Below the pieces are notes generated by a model. It was given only the letters and a program-made list of their open reading frames with translations, searched no databases and was not told the origin of the DNA. Shown in pieces: positions 1 to 6,595 of a DNA stretch of 9,613 nt. Both the position numbers and the translations under genes were made by a program. Source of the stretch: Bacteroidales bacterium (GTDB lineage Bacteria > Bacteroidota > Bacteroidia > Bacteroidales > JAFGXI01); the NCBI GenBank assembly GCA_026985625.1, contig JALSQC010000263.1, positions 1 through 9,613 of the forward strand, given 5' to 3'. Every line of letters starts with the position of its first letter. Positions within the stretch are counted from its first letter, which is position 1.

Positions 1-625
1 TATCATAGTTGTTAATATTTTGCATAATAATTATTATAAGAAAACTTATCCAAAATACAATGTTTATATAAACGATGGTTTTTATCCAAGTAATATCAAT
101 CATATCTGATTTTGAATAATTATTCTTAATATGTTTAGAATATCGATTTATTAACTTTAAAGAATTATATATTGATAATGTCGTTAAGATTAAAACAAGT
201 GGAAAAAATGACAATAGTATAAAAGGATATTTTATTGCTAAAATAGAAAAATTTATTTTGTCTAATTTATCAAAATGGTAATAAAAATAACTTAAAAGTA
301 AAAAAAATATTAGAGGAACAAAATAAAGAAAATGCAAAAACTTTAATTTTTGTTTTATAACACTTGAAACATAAATATATATAAAAGGAGTGTGAAGTAA
401 GAAAAAAGGTAAATTTATAAACATTAACCAAGAAGGATATTCCTTTGCTTTTTTTAATATTAAAAAATATTCATTATAATTTAAAAAATAAATAACAAGT
501 GGAAATGAAGTAATAAATAACCATAATATAAAAATAAAATCAGAAATATTTTTTTCTTTTTTTGAGATAAGAAAAATAGAAATAAAAACTACTTGAATGA
601 TACTTATTAATAAAATGATATTCAT
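1..625 (-). CDS. Membrane-embedded AraC-family regulator, N-terminal part (truncated by window edge)
   Basis: This reading frame is open from an ATG at 625 to the left edge: 208 codons with no stop. An in-frame TGA lies ten codons upstream (653-655), so this is the first available ATG. The translation is strongly hydrophobic, with about six membrane segments (near residues 1-21, 28-48, 66-90, 94-117, 133-155 and 185-203) separated by short Lys-rich loops. The pattern, including LHTPFIYIYVSSVIK in the third segment followed by a loop and HFLYFVPLIFF, resembles the N-terminal membrane region of Bacteroidota AraC-type regulators. Those proteins carry about seven helices followed by a cytoplasmic helix-turn-helix domain. 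The DNA-binding part would lie beyond position 1 and is not visible, so the regulator call rests on family resemblance. It is divergent from everything to its right. If it is not a regulator, it is an unassigned polytopic inner-membrane protein. Confidence 0.7.
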   Translation of the reverse strand, partial: MNIILLISIIQVVFISIFLISKKEKNISDFIFILWLFITSFPLVIYFLNYNEYFLILKKAKEYPSWLMFINLPFFLLHTPFIYIYVSSVIKQKLKFLHFLYFVPLIFFLLLSYFYYHFDKLDKINFSILAIKYPFILLSFFPLVLILTTLSIYNSLKLINRYSKHIKNNYSKSDMIDITWIKTIVYINIVFWISFLIIIIMQNINNYD

Positions 626-681
626 TATCTTAAATATGTTTTTTAATAACTGTCAATATTATAATACAAAAATAATTTTTT

Positions 682-695
682 TTGTATATATACAA
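682..695. promoter_or_regulatory. 14-bp perfect palindrome, possible operator
   Basis: TTGTATATATACAA reads the same on both strands. It lies 57 bp upstream of the start codon of the leftward membrane regulator, where an operator or promoter for that gene would be expected. The A/T-rich background makes TATA-type palindromes fairly common, but the TTG/CAA ends add some specificity. A role in autoregulation is inference only. Confidence 0.25.
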
Positions 696-707
696 GCCCA
701 AAAAACA

Positions 708-733
708 TTTCTTTATTAAAACTAATAAAGAAA
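708..733. terminator. Hairpin with 11-bp perfect stem, possible terminator
   Basis: The arms TTTCTTTATTA (708-718) and TAATAAAGAAA (723-733) are perfectly complementary around a 4-nt AAAC loop. Read leftward, the stem is followed two bases later by a run of six T, as in an intrinsic terminator. Read rightward, the next T-run is about 15 nt away. The stem is almost entirely A-T, so it is weak. No leftward gene is visible immediately to its right that it could terminate, so it may be left over from a deleted neighbour or be a regulatory hairpin. Confidence 0.3.
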
Positions 734-779
734 AACTGCTGTATTAATCTTTTTCTTAGATTTAATTTTTTATTTTTAA

Positions 780-926
780 AAATATACAAACCAAGCTTAT
801 AATAAAGAATCAATAAATACATTAGGATTTAAACTAATACAAGGACTCTCAAAACAAATCAATGGAGACTTTAAGATTTTATCTGCACAAAAAGGAAGCA
901 GATTTATTATAGAATTTACGGTTTAA
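780..926 (+). pseudogene. Relic of a histidine kinase C-terminus
   Basis: A 48-codon stretch, bounded upstream by an in-frame TAA at 777-779 and ending at TAA 924-926, has no ATG start. Its translation includes NTLGFKLIQGLSKQINGDF followed by KGSRFIIEFTV. This is the pattern of the last part of a HATPase_c domain: the G2 box (SLGLKLI-like), the helix with LxxQLxG, and the closing GTxFxIxF strands. It most resembles Bacteroidota kinases of the HisKA_2/LytS-like kind. The H-box, N-box and G1 box are absent and no continuation is visible upstream in any frame. I infer that most of a kinase gene was deleted and its 3' end was left behind. It cannot be the end of the kinase on the right edge, which is a different (HisKA) type and lies far away. 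Confidence 0.6.
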
Positions 927-1056
927 GTTTTTTTGCATCTTACCATTAAAAAAATACCACTTACCATTTTTATATACTACATACGATTATTATAAAAATT
1001 GTATTTGTAATAATCATAATTTTATACATCAAATTGTAATATAAAAATTTTAATAG
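927..1056 (+). promoter_or_regulatory. Upstream region of the five-gene block
   Basis: This 130-bp non-coding stretch between the kinase relic and the propeller gene must hold the promoter of the rightward block if the block is an operon. Besides the direct repeats described separately, it has an 8-bp inverted repeat, GATTATTA at 985-992 and TAATAATC at 1008-1015. A TTG at 999-1001 followed about 21 bp later by TATACATC (1023-1030) is a weak match to the Bacteroidota -33/-7 promoter layout (TTG and TAnnTTTG). The promoter assignment is tentative. No Shine-Dalgarno sequence precedes the ATG; the leader is A/T-only apart from the TAG that abuts the start. Confidence 0.3.
939..968. promoter_or_regulatory. 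Tandem direct repeats, LytTR-like operator candidate
   Basis: CTTACCATT occurs exactly at 939-947 and again at 960-968, leaving a 12-bp spacer and a 21-bp (two helical turns) period. LytTR-family response regulators are known to bind pairs of about 9-bp direct repeats with 12-13 bp spacers. The core here (ACCATT) matches the family consensus only partly. The site starts 12 bp after the kinase relic and ends 88 bp before the first gene of the rightward block. Which regulator binds is unknown. Confidence 0.35.
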
Positions 1057-3183
1057 ATGAAAACAATTACTACATTAAAACTATTAGCAATAAGCATAAT
1101 AGTATTTTTTTCAACACAAAATACAAAAGCACAATGGACACAATTAGGTGCTAATATTGATGGCGAGGCAGCGTCAGATCAATCGGGTTGGAGTATAGAT
1201 ATTACCCCAAATGGCGAGTATGTTGTTATAGGAGCAAGCAACAATTCCGGAACAGGTTCGAATGCCGGACATGTTAGAGTTTACCATTATGAGTTAGGAA
1301 ATTGGGTGCAAATAGGAGCCGATATTGATGCTTTGGCTGCTGGCGACCAAATGGGAACTTCAGTTGCAATTAGCGACGATGGTTTAACTGTGGTTACAGG
1401 CTCGCCACAAAACGATGTAGGTGAAAATAATGCCGGTTGCGTTCAAGTTTTTAGCTTTAATGGGACAGCATGGAATTTAAAAGGACAAGCTATAAATGGT
1501 ACCGTAAGTAACGAATATCGAGGAAGTATGGTAGATATAAGTGCAGACGGAACAATTGTAGCTACAACCGGAGGCTCGAGTAAAGATATAAAAATATACG
1601 AATTTAATGGAACAAACTGGGTTCAATTAGGAACAAGTTTTACTAATATTTTTGGTGCTTGTAGGTTAAGTTTAAACAATAATGGTAATACAATTATTAT
1701 TGGATGTCCTTACGCAAACGGAACAAATGGATATGGTTGTGGATTTGCATCGGTTTATTCTTATATCTCAAATGCTTGGACTTTAGTTGGTGATACTTTA
1801 TGGGGCGATGCTGCTTTCGACCATTTTGGAGGTAGTGTAGAAATAAATAATACAGGTAATACGGTAATTATTAGCTCTACATATAACGATGCCGTTGCAA
1901 ATTATGCAGGACAAGTAAAAGTTTTTGAACTTAATGGTAATTCGTGGATACAAAAAGGAACCGATATATATGGTTTGGCCGAAAATGACCAGTTCGGATA
2001 TAATGTAGATATAAACGACAATGGCGATAAATTAGCAGCAAGTACAACTCAAGTTAATAATCATGGAGGACAAGTTAGACTTTATAGTTTTATCTCAAAC
2101 TCTTGGGTTTTAACCGACTCCATAAATGGCGAAGCCGATGGTGATAATTTTGGTTGGGATTTATCGTTTAGTGCAAATGCCGATACAATTGCCGTTTCGG
2201 CTCCTTATAATGATGAAGCAGGAAGTTCGGCAGGAAATGTAATGGTATTTAAATCTTGTAATTCGTTTAACACAATTAACGAGCAAGCTTGTAATTATTA
2301 TAATTCTCCATCTGGAAACTATACTTGGACAACAAGCGGAACATATACCGATATTATTCCAAATTCAACAGGTTGCGACAGTATTATAACAATAAATTTA
2401 ACTATAAATACATCAACAACAGGAGTCGATACTCAAACCGCATGCGACAGCTATACTTGGATTGATGGAAATACTTATACAACAAGCAATAATACGGCAA
2501 CCTACACTTTAACAAACTCGCAAGGTTGCGATAGTGTCGTAACACTTGATTTAACCATAACGCATAGCACAAGTGGAACCGATGTTCAAACTGCTTGCGA
2601 TAGTTATACTTGGATTGACGGAAACACTTATACAACAAGCAACAATACGGCAACCTACACTTTAACAAATGCACAAGGTTGCGATAGTGTTGTTACTCTT
2701 GATTTAACAATTGTTAATTTAGATAACACCGTAACACAAAATAACGATACATTAATTGCAAACCAAACGGGAGCAACTTATCAATGGATTGATTGCGATA
2801 ACAATAACACAGCAATTACCGGAGAAACAAACCAAACTTTTATAGCAACAACAAGCGGTAATTATGCTGTAGTTGTTGATAACGGAACTTGTTCCGATAC
2901 ATCGGATTGCGTAAATGTAATAATATCTAATATAAATAATATTGCAAATTCAGATATTAAAATTTATCCAAACCCTGCAAGTAAACAATTAAATATTGTT
3001 ATAGATAACTCGCAAAAAGTTAAATTAATAAGTATGGTTAATATTCTTGGCGAGAAAGTATTAACACTTAATAACATACAAAAACAAAATAAAATAGATG
3101 TGTCAGTATTTACCCCTGGAACATATTTTATTTCAATCGTTGAAACAGAAAAAACAATAACTAAAAAATTAATTATTAACTAA
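1057..3183 (+). CDS. Secreted seven-blade propeller protein with three 51-residue repeats and T9SS type A tail
   Basis: This 708-residue protein is predicted to leave the cell by the Sec pathway and then the type IX secretion system. Residues 1-25 are a signal peptide (cleavage after TKA). Residues 26-397 contain seven similar units, each opening with a W-x-x-x-G-like strand and a DxFG-like stretch and closing with a GxVxVF-like strand. This looks like a seven-bladed beta-propeller of FG-GAP/integrin-alpha-like type. Residues 398-448, 449-499 and 500-550 are three tandem repeats with a fixed 51-residue period, each with a Cys near its start (412, 463, 514) and a GCDS motif. Residues 551-628 resemble an Ig-like domain, and 629-708 are a T9SS type A sorting domain (IYPNPASKQL, then GTYFISI and KLIIN). 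An in-frame TAG directly precedes the ATG, which fixes the start. No catalytic motif is visible; a surface adhesion or binding role is inferred. The next gene starts 12 bp downstream. Confidence 0.9.
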   Translation: MKTITTLKLLAISIIVFFSTQNTKAQWTQLGANIDGEAASDQSGWSIDITPNGEYVVIGASNNSGTGSNAGHVRVYHYELGNWVQIGADIDALAAGDQMGTSVAISDDGLTVVTGSPQNDVGENNAGCVQVFSFNGTAWNLKGQAINGTVSNEYRGSMVDISADGTIVATTGGSSKDIKIYEFNGTNWVQLGTSFTNIFGACRLSLNNNGNTIIIGCPYANGTNGYGCGFASVYSYISNAWTLVGDTLWGDAAFDHFGGSVEINNTGNTVIISSTYNDAVANYAGQVKVFELNGNSWIQKGTDIYGLAENDQFGYNVDINDNGDKLAASTTQVNNHGGQVRLYSFISNSWVLTDSINGEADGDNFGWDLSFSANADTIAVSAPYNDEAGSSAGNVMVFKSCNSFNTINEQACNYYNSPSGNYTWTTSGTYTDIIPNSTGCDSIITINLTINTSTTGVDTQTACDSYTWIDGNTYTTSNNTATYTLTNSQGCDSVVTLDLTITHSTSGTDVQTACDSYTWIDGNTYTTSNNTATYTLTNAQGCDSVVTLDLTIVNLDNTVTQNNDTLIANQTGATYQWIDCDNNNTAITGETNQTFIATTSGNYAVVVDNGTCSDTSDCVNVIISNINNIANSDIKIYPNPASKQLNIVIDNSQKVKLISMVNILGEKVLTLNNIQKQNKIDVSVFTPGTYFISIVETEKTITKKLIIN
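2248..2706 (+). repeat. Three in-frame tandem repeats of 153 bp
   Basis: Units at 2248-2400, 2401-2553 and 2554-2706 each encode 51 residues of the propeller protein. The second and third are identical at 45 of 51 residues, sharing CDSYTWIDGNTYTTSNNTAT. The first is diverged but keeps the Cys, the YTW and the GCDS positions. Between units two and three the codons for residues 460-487 and their counterparts differ at eight places, all silent. Confidence 0.9.
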
Positions 3184-3205
3184 AAATTTAATAAAATGAA
3201 AACTA
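3150..3205 (+). repeat. 56-bp exact direct repeat, copy 1
   Basis: The sequence is identical over 56 bp to 4525-4580. This copy covers the last ten codons and stop of the propeller gene (KTITKKLIIN), the 12-bp intergenic gap, and the first codons (MKT) of the following gene. It is functional coding sequence here, so it is likely the ancestral context. Identity breaks at 3206, where the two downstream genes diverge. Confidence 0.95.
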
Positions 3206-3711
3206 AAAAAATTATTCTAACAGCATTAATGCTATTTATTTCAATAATAAGTACAAAAGCCCAAGTAAGTATTTATGTCGAAGAAACAAACGGCACAATT
3301 ACACAAACTCCATTAAACGAAGTAAGAAAAATTGACTTCTCGGGAGTAGATATGTTATTACATAAAACAGATGAAACAGTTTTAATTTGGGCAATATCCG
3401 ATATAAAAAAATATTATTATGACATTACCACATCAATAAAAGAATTGAAAAATAATATTGAAAAATGCATATTGTATCCAAATCCATCAAATGGTAATTT
3501 TAAAATTAATTACCGTGTAAAAAACAAAAGTAATATTCTAATAACAGTTATTAATATATATGGAAGTATAGTTTTTCAAACAACAAAAAATAATCTAAAT
3601 AAAGGAGATTATATATTTACCATTAATAATAATTTAGAAACAGGTAGTTATTTTGTTAAAATACAAAACGGAAATAATTTAATAACAAAGAAAATAATAA
3701 TTATAAAATAA
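3196..3711 (+). CDS. Small secreted protein with two short N-terminal repeats and T9SS type A tail
   Basis: This is a 171-residue exported protein. Residues 1-22 form a signal peptide ending TKA before Gln23. Two short units follow: residues 24-48 (ending NEVRKIDF) and 52-76 (MLLHKTDETVLIWAISDIKKYYY). Both fit a pattern common in exported Bacteroidota proteins, a short strand with K-T-D/N-G followed by a PLSEIDSIxF-like strand. Residues 91-171 are a T9SS type A sorting domain (YPNPSNGNF, then GSYFVKIQNG and a Lys/Ile-rich end). Almost nothing lies between the repeats and the tail, so there is no obvious effector domain. The gene lies 12 bp after the propeller gene and 6 bp before the FISUMP gene, within the unit bracketed by the 56-bp repeats. 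The ATG is in the usual A/T-rich leader context. Function is unknown. Confidence 0.85.
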   Translation: MKTKKIILTALMLFISIISTKAQVSIYVEETNGTITQTPLNEVRKIDFSGVDMLLHKTDETVLIWAISDIKKYYYDITTSIKELKNNIEKCILYPNPSNGNFKINYRVKNKSNILITVINIYGSIVFQTTKNNLNKGDYIFTINNNLETGSYFVKIQNGNNLITKKIIIIK

Positions 3712-3717
3712 AAAACA

Positions 3718-4518
3718 ATGAAAACTTTAATACAAATATTTATCATAATGTTTATAGGTGTAAGCTCTTATGCTCAAACTTATATGGAAATAAGAAAAAC
3801 AGATAGCAGTTTAATATCAATTCCTATATCGGAAATAGATAGTATTTATTACGATACTATAAGTACATTCACTTGTGGCGATCAAATTTCTGATATTGAT
3901 GGCAATACATATGGAACTGTACAAATAGGTAATCAATGTTGGATAACCGAGAATTTAAGAGTAACTCATTATCCCAATGGCGATAGCATACCTAATATTA
4001 CAGATAATGCTCAATGGGGAAGTCTTCATGACAATAATTCTGACGATGCATTTTGTATTTATGATAACGATACTAATAATGTATTTTATGGAGCATTATA
4101 TACATGGGCTTCTGCTATGGGAGATAATGCAGTAAGCAGTAATACATATCCAAGTAACGTACAAGGAGTTTGCCCAGATGGTTGGCATATGCCAAGTGAT
4201 ACGGAATGGGTGGCATTAATTAATTATTTAGGAGGAGATACAATTGCAGGCGGAAAAATGAAATCAACAGGGGTAACATATTGGACAAACCCAAATACAG
4301 GAGCTACAAATTCAAGTGGATTCTCATCATTACCAAATGGATATAGAAAATATGATGGTTCGTTTAACTTTTTAGGAACAAATGTTTTTTGGTGGAGTGC
4401 AACAGAGTCTACCTCAGGTCACGCATCATCATACAATAATTCTTATAGTAATGATAATGTTACAACTTATAGTAGTTCAAAATCAGATGGGCTTTCTGTT
4501 AGGTGTGTTAAAGATTAA
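3718..4518 (+). CDS. Secreted FISUMP-domain protein
   Basis: This 266-residue protein has a signal peptide at 1-20 (ending SYAQ). A short N-terminal unit at 21-46 (IRKTDSSLISIPISEIDSIYY) is of the same kind as the two in the preceding gene. Residues 58-265 are a FISUMP domain (Fibrobacter succinogenes major paralogous domain): DGNTYGTVQIGNQCWITENL, then YGALYTWASA, CPDGWHMPSDTEW, GFSSLPNGYR, FWWSATES and a closing LSVRCVKD. The fold is related to sulfatase-modifying-factor/C-type-lectin-like domains, but no enzymatic activity has been established for the family. The domain is essentially complete, and the protein ends directly after it. Unlike its two upstream neighbours it has no T9SS tail and no lipobox, so its final location (periplasm or outside) is unclear. 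It starts 6 bp after the preceding stop, which suggests co-translation. Confidence 0.9.
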   Translation: MKTLIQIFIIMFIGVSSYAQTYMEIRKTDSSLISIPISEIDSIYYDTISTFTCGDQISDIDGNTYGTVQIGNQCWITENLRVTHYPNGDSIPNITDNAQWGSLHDNNSDDAFCIYDNDTNNVFYGALYTWASAMGDNAVSSNTYPSNVQGVCPDGWHMPSDTEWVALINYLGGDTIAGGKMKSTGVTYWTNPNTGATNSSGFSSLPNGYRKYDGSFNFLGTNVFWWSATESTSGHASSYNNSYSNDNVTTYSSSKSDGLSVRCVKD

Positions 4519-4524
4519 TATTAT

Positions 4525-4580
4525 AAAAACAATAACTAAAAAATTAATTATTAACTAAAAATTTAATAAAATGAAAACTA
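4525..4580 (+). repeat. 56-bp exact direct repeat, copy 2
   Basis: This is an exact match to 3150-3205. It begins 6 bp after the FISUMP stop. The first two-thirds are non-coding but still spell the T9SS tail KTITKKLIIN plus stop, in a frame different from the FISUMP gene. The last bases supply the translation leader and the MKT start of the 665-residue gene. It looks like a ghost of the propeller gene's 3' end carried to a second place. Confidence 0.95.
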
Positions 4581-6568
4581 TAAGCTATTTATTTGCATTA
4601 ATATTTATTGTATCAGTTACAACAAATACAGATGCACAAATCGGAAGCCTAAACAAACTTAAAAACAAGGCAAAAAATTCTGTAAAGAAAAAAAAATCTT
4701 CGTCGTCGTCAAATGTTGCCGTATCTAAATACAGTAAATATATGAATGAGGGTTACAAATATAAAGACGAAAAAAAATATGTTGAAGCTCTTAGCTCATT
4801 TAACAATGCTTTAAAAGAAAAACCGGGTGATTATTCGGCAAAAAATCAAGTTCAACAAATGGAAAGCAAAGTTAAAGACAAATATTTAGATTTGATAGAT
4901 AAAAATATTTCCGATAACAAATGCGATAAAGCAGAAGAAAACCTTGATATTGCTGTAAAAGCTCTTGGCTCGTGGAACCAAGAAAAATATTTAAGGACAA
5001 AAATTGATAAATGTAAAGCAAATGCAGGTGCAAATGCCTCGGCAGCAGCCACCAAAGCCAAAACCGATGCTCTTGCAGCCGGTTCGGGTAGTTTTTATAC
5101 CGATTTTGCAAAAAAAGACTTTAAAAAAACAGTTTCGGTAGGCGACAACTTATTTGTTAAATTTAAGTTCGCAAAAGTAATGACCGAATATTTTAAAGAT
5201 TTCGGAATGGAAGACGATTTTAATGCATACGGATATTTTACGGTTTACATAAACGGAAAAAAAATTTTTGTTGACGGACCATATCAATTCGGAAGTAATT
5301 ACTCTAAAGTGTGGACCGATTTTGATGTGCCTTTATGTGTAGACGCTGTTGAACTTTCAAAAAAAATCAAAGCAAATCCCGATATGTTATCTACAGGTCA
5401 AGATATTTGGTTATTTCAACAAATTTCAAATCCAACCGGAATATCAAATAAATTTACAATGGCAGCCATACAAAATATGAGTAAAAACGGAACTTATAAA
5501 GTAAAAGTAGAATTTGGAATAGGCGAAAAACCCGATTATGGTAAGAAAAACGGAAAACCAAAAGGAACAATCGCATCAGGCGAGGTTACTGTAAAAGTTG
5601 ACGATGCAGGCAGAAAAGAACTTTACAAACGAGGTCCTAAATATATGCGTCCTTTAGAGGATAACGAAAAAGGAAAATGGGTATTTAATAACAATTCTTA
5701 CGAATTAGGAAAAGGTGAATTAACAGTAACATTAGATATGCCGCAACCACCAAAATATTATAATATGAAATGGTGTAAATCATCGTCTTGCGATTACGAC
5801 CATGGCGAACTTATGTTTGCTGTTTTTATCGATGGAAAATACCTTGCAAATTGGCAAACAACTTTTTGGAACGATAAATACGAAACTCAAAAAAAGTTTA
5901 GTTCAATTATGTTTACTGTCGATGATAAAGACTTTGGTGATGATTTATCAAAATTTAACAGCTCCGATTTTTTTATAAAGGTTGGAAACGATAATCCTGT
6001 TGTATATGGTATATACGATATGTTATATGCCGGCAAATTAAACGCAGGAAAACATACACTTACATTTAAAGCTATGTCTCCAGAAAGTGTTCCGCCAAAC
6101 ACAACTTTTGAGGCAAGTAAAAAATATTTTGACCAATTACCTGTAATTGCCGAGAATACGCTCAATTTTAATGTTACAGCCTCTACAAAAAATAATATAG
6201 TTGCAAAGTCATCGGCAAAAAAATTAAAACATGCAGGAGGTTCGTGGGCAAGTGTCGATGCTTATCTTAAGAAAAGCTCAACTGACGGCGAAGCCACAAT
6301 AATTGATGTTGCAACAAATACTCAATGGAAAGTTACAGTAAATTCATTAGGAACACCTCTTTACAGAACTTGTAAAGCAAATGTGTTGTATAAATCAAAA
6401 AATGGTTTTACCAGATTAATACGAGGAGTAGATGTAAAAGAAGATTATCAAGGAAACAGTAAATACAGTCAACCGTATTTTACCGATAGAATGAATAATT
6501 ACTATACTGCCAATCCCGGATTTTTAAATGATATACACTATCCTGTGCCTTATAGTAAAGTAAAATAG
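4571..6568 (+). CDS. Secreted TPR-containing protein with duplicated beta-rich domains, function unknown
   Basis: I do not recognise this 665-residue protein as a named family. Residues 1-22 are a signal peptide (ending TDA). A Lys-rich stretch and a run of five Ser follow (31-47), then TPR-like helices at 54-105 (YMNEGYKYKDEKKYVEALSS, KEKPGDYSAK) and a further helical hairpin to about 150. An Ala-rich linker spans 150-172. Two beta-rich regions come next and appear to repeat: 187-345 (GYFTVYINGKKIF, then GTYKVKVEFGIGE, then GEVTVKV) and 378-536 (LMFAVFIDGKYLA, then GKHTLTFKAMSP, then NTLNFNV). A C-terminal domain covers about 555-665. It has neither a T9SS tail nor a lipobox, so a periplasmic location is likely. 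The lipoprotein gene begins 27 bp downstream. TPR plus beta modules suggest protein binding or scaffolding, which is inference. An A9 tract early in the gene is noted separately. Confidence 0.85.
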   Translation: MKTISYLFALIFIVSVTTNTDAQIGSLNKLKNKAKNSVKKKKSSSSSNVAVSKYSKYMNEGYKYKDEKKYVEALSSFNNALKEKPGDYSAKNQVQQMESKVKDKYLDLIDKNISDNKCDKAEENLDIAVKALGSWNQEKYLRTKIDKCKANAGANASAAATKAKTDALAAGSGSFYTDFAKKDFKKTVSVGDNLFVKFKFAKVMTEYFKDFGMEDDFNAYGYFTVYINGKKIFVDGPYQFGSNYSKVWTDFDVPLCVDAVELSKKIKANPDMLSTGQDIWLFQQISNPTGISNKFTMAAIQNMSKNGTYKVKVEFGIGEKPDYGKKNGKPKGTIASGEVTVKVDDAGRKELYKRGPKYMRPLEDNEKGKWVFNNNSYELGKGELTVTLDMPQPPKYYNMKWCKSSSCDYDHGELMFAVFIDGKYLANWQTTFWNDKYETQKKFSSIMFTVDDKDFGDDLSKFNSSDFFIKVGNDNPVVYGIYDMLYAGKLNAGKHTLTFKAMSPESVPPNTTFEASKKYFDQLPVIAENTLNFNVTASTKNNIVAKSSAKKLKHAGGSWASVDAYLKKSSTDGEATIIDVATNTQWKVTVNSLGTPLYRTCKANVLYKSKNGFTRLIRGVDVKEDYQGNSKYSQPYFTDRMNNYYTANPGFLNDIHYPVPYSKVK

Positions 6569-6595
6569 ATTATTAACCAATTAAATTTTATAAAA

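Noticed and set aside
2402..2674. Minus-strand open frame of 90 codons
   Set aside because: It lies opposite the 153-bp coding repeats and its own protein repeats follow from them. It has no leader or neighbour support.
2248..2706. Possible CRISPR-like or other non-coding array
   Set aside because: The 153-bp period is in frame, the units are contiguous with no spacers, and changes are mainly silent, so it is a protein repeat.
3150..4580. Insertion sequence or classical transposon
   Set aside because: There is no transposase gene and there are no inverted ends. A 56-bp target duplication would be far longer than usual for insertion sequences.
4852..5111. Two overlapping minus-strand frames of 69 and 79 codons
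   Set aside because: Both are antisense to the helical and Ala-rich part of the 665-residue protein, whose codon use and domain pattern are convincing.
5887..6165. Minus-strand frame of 92 codons
   Set aside because: It is antisense to the second beta-rich region of the 665-residue protein and has no recognisable content.
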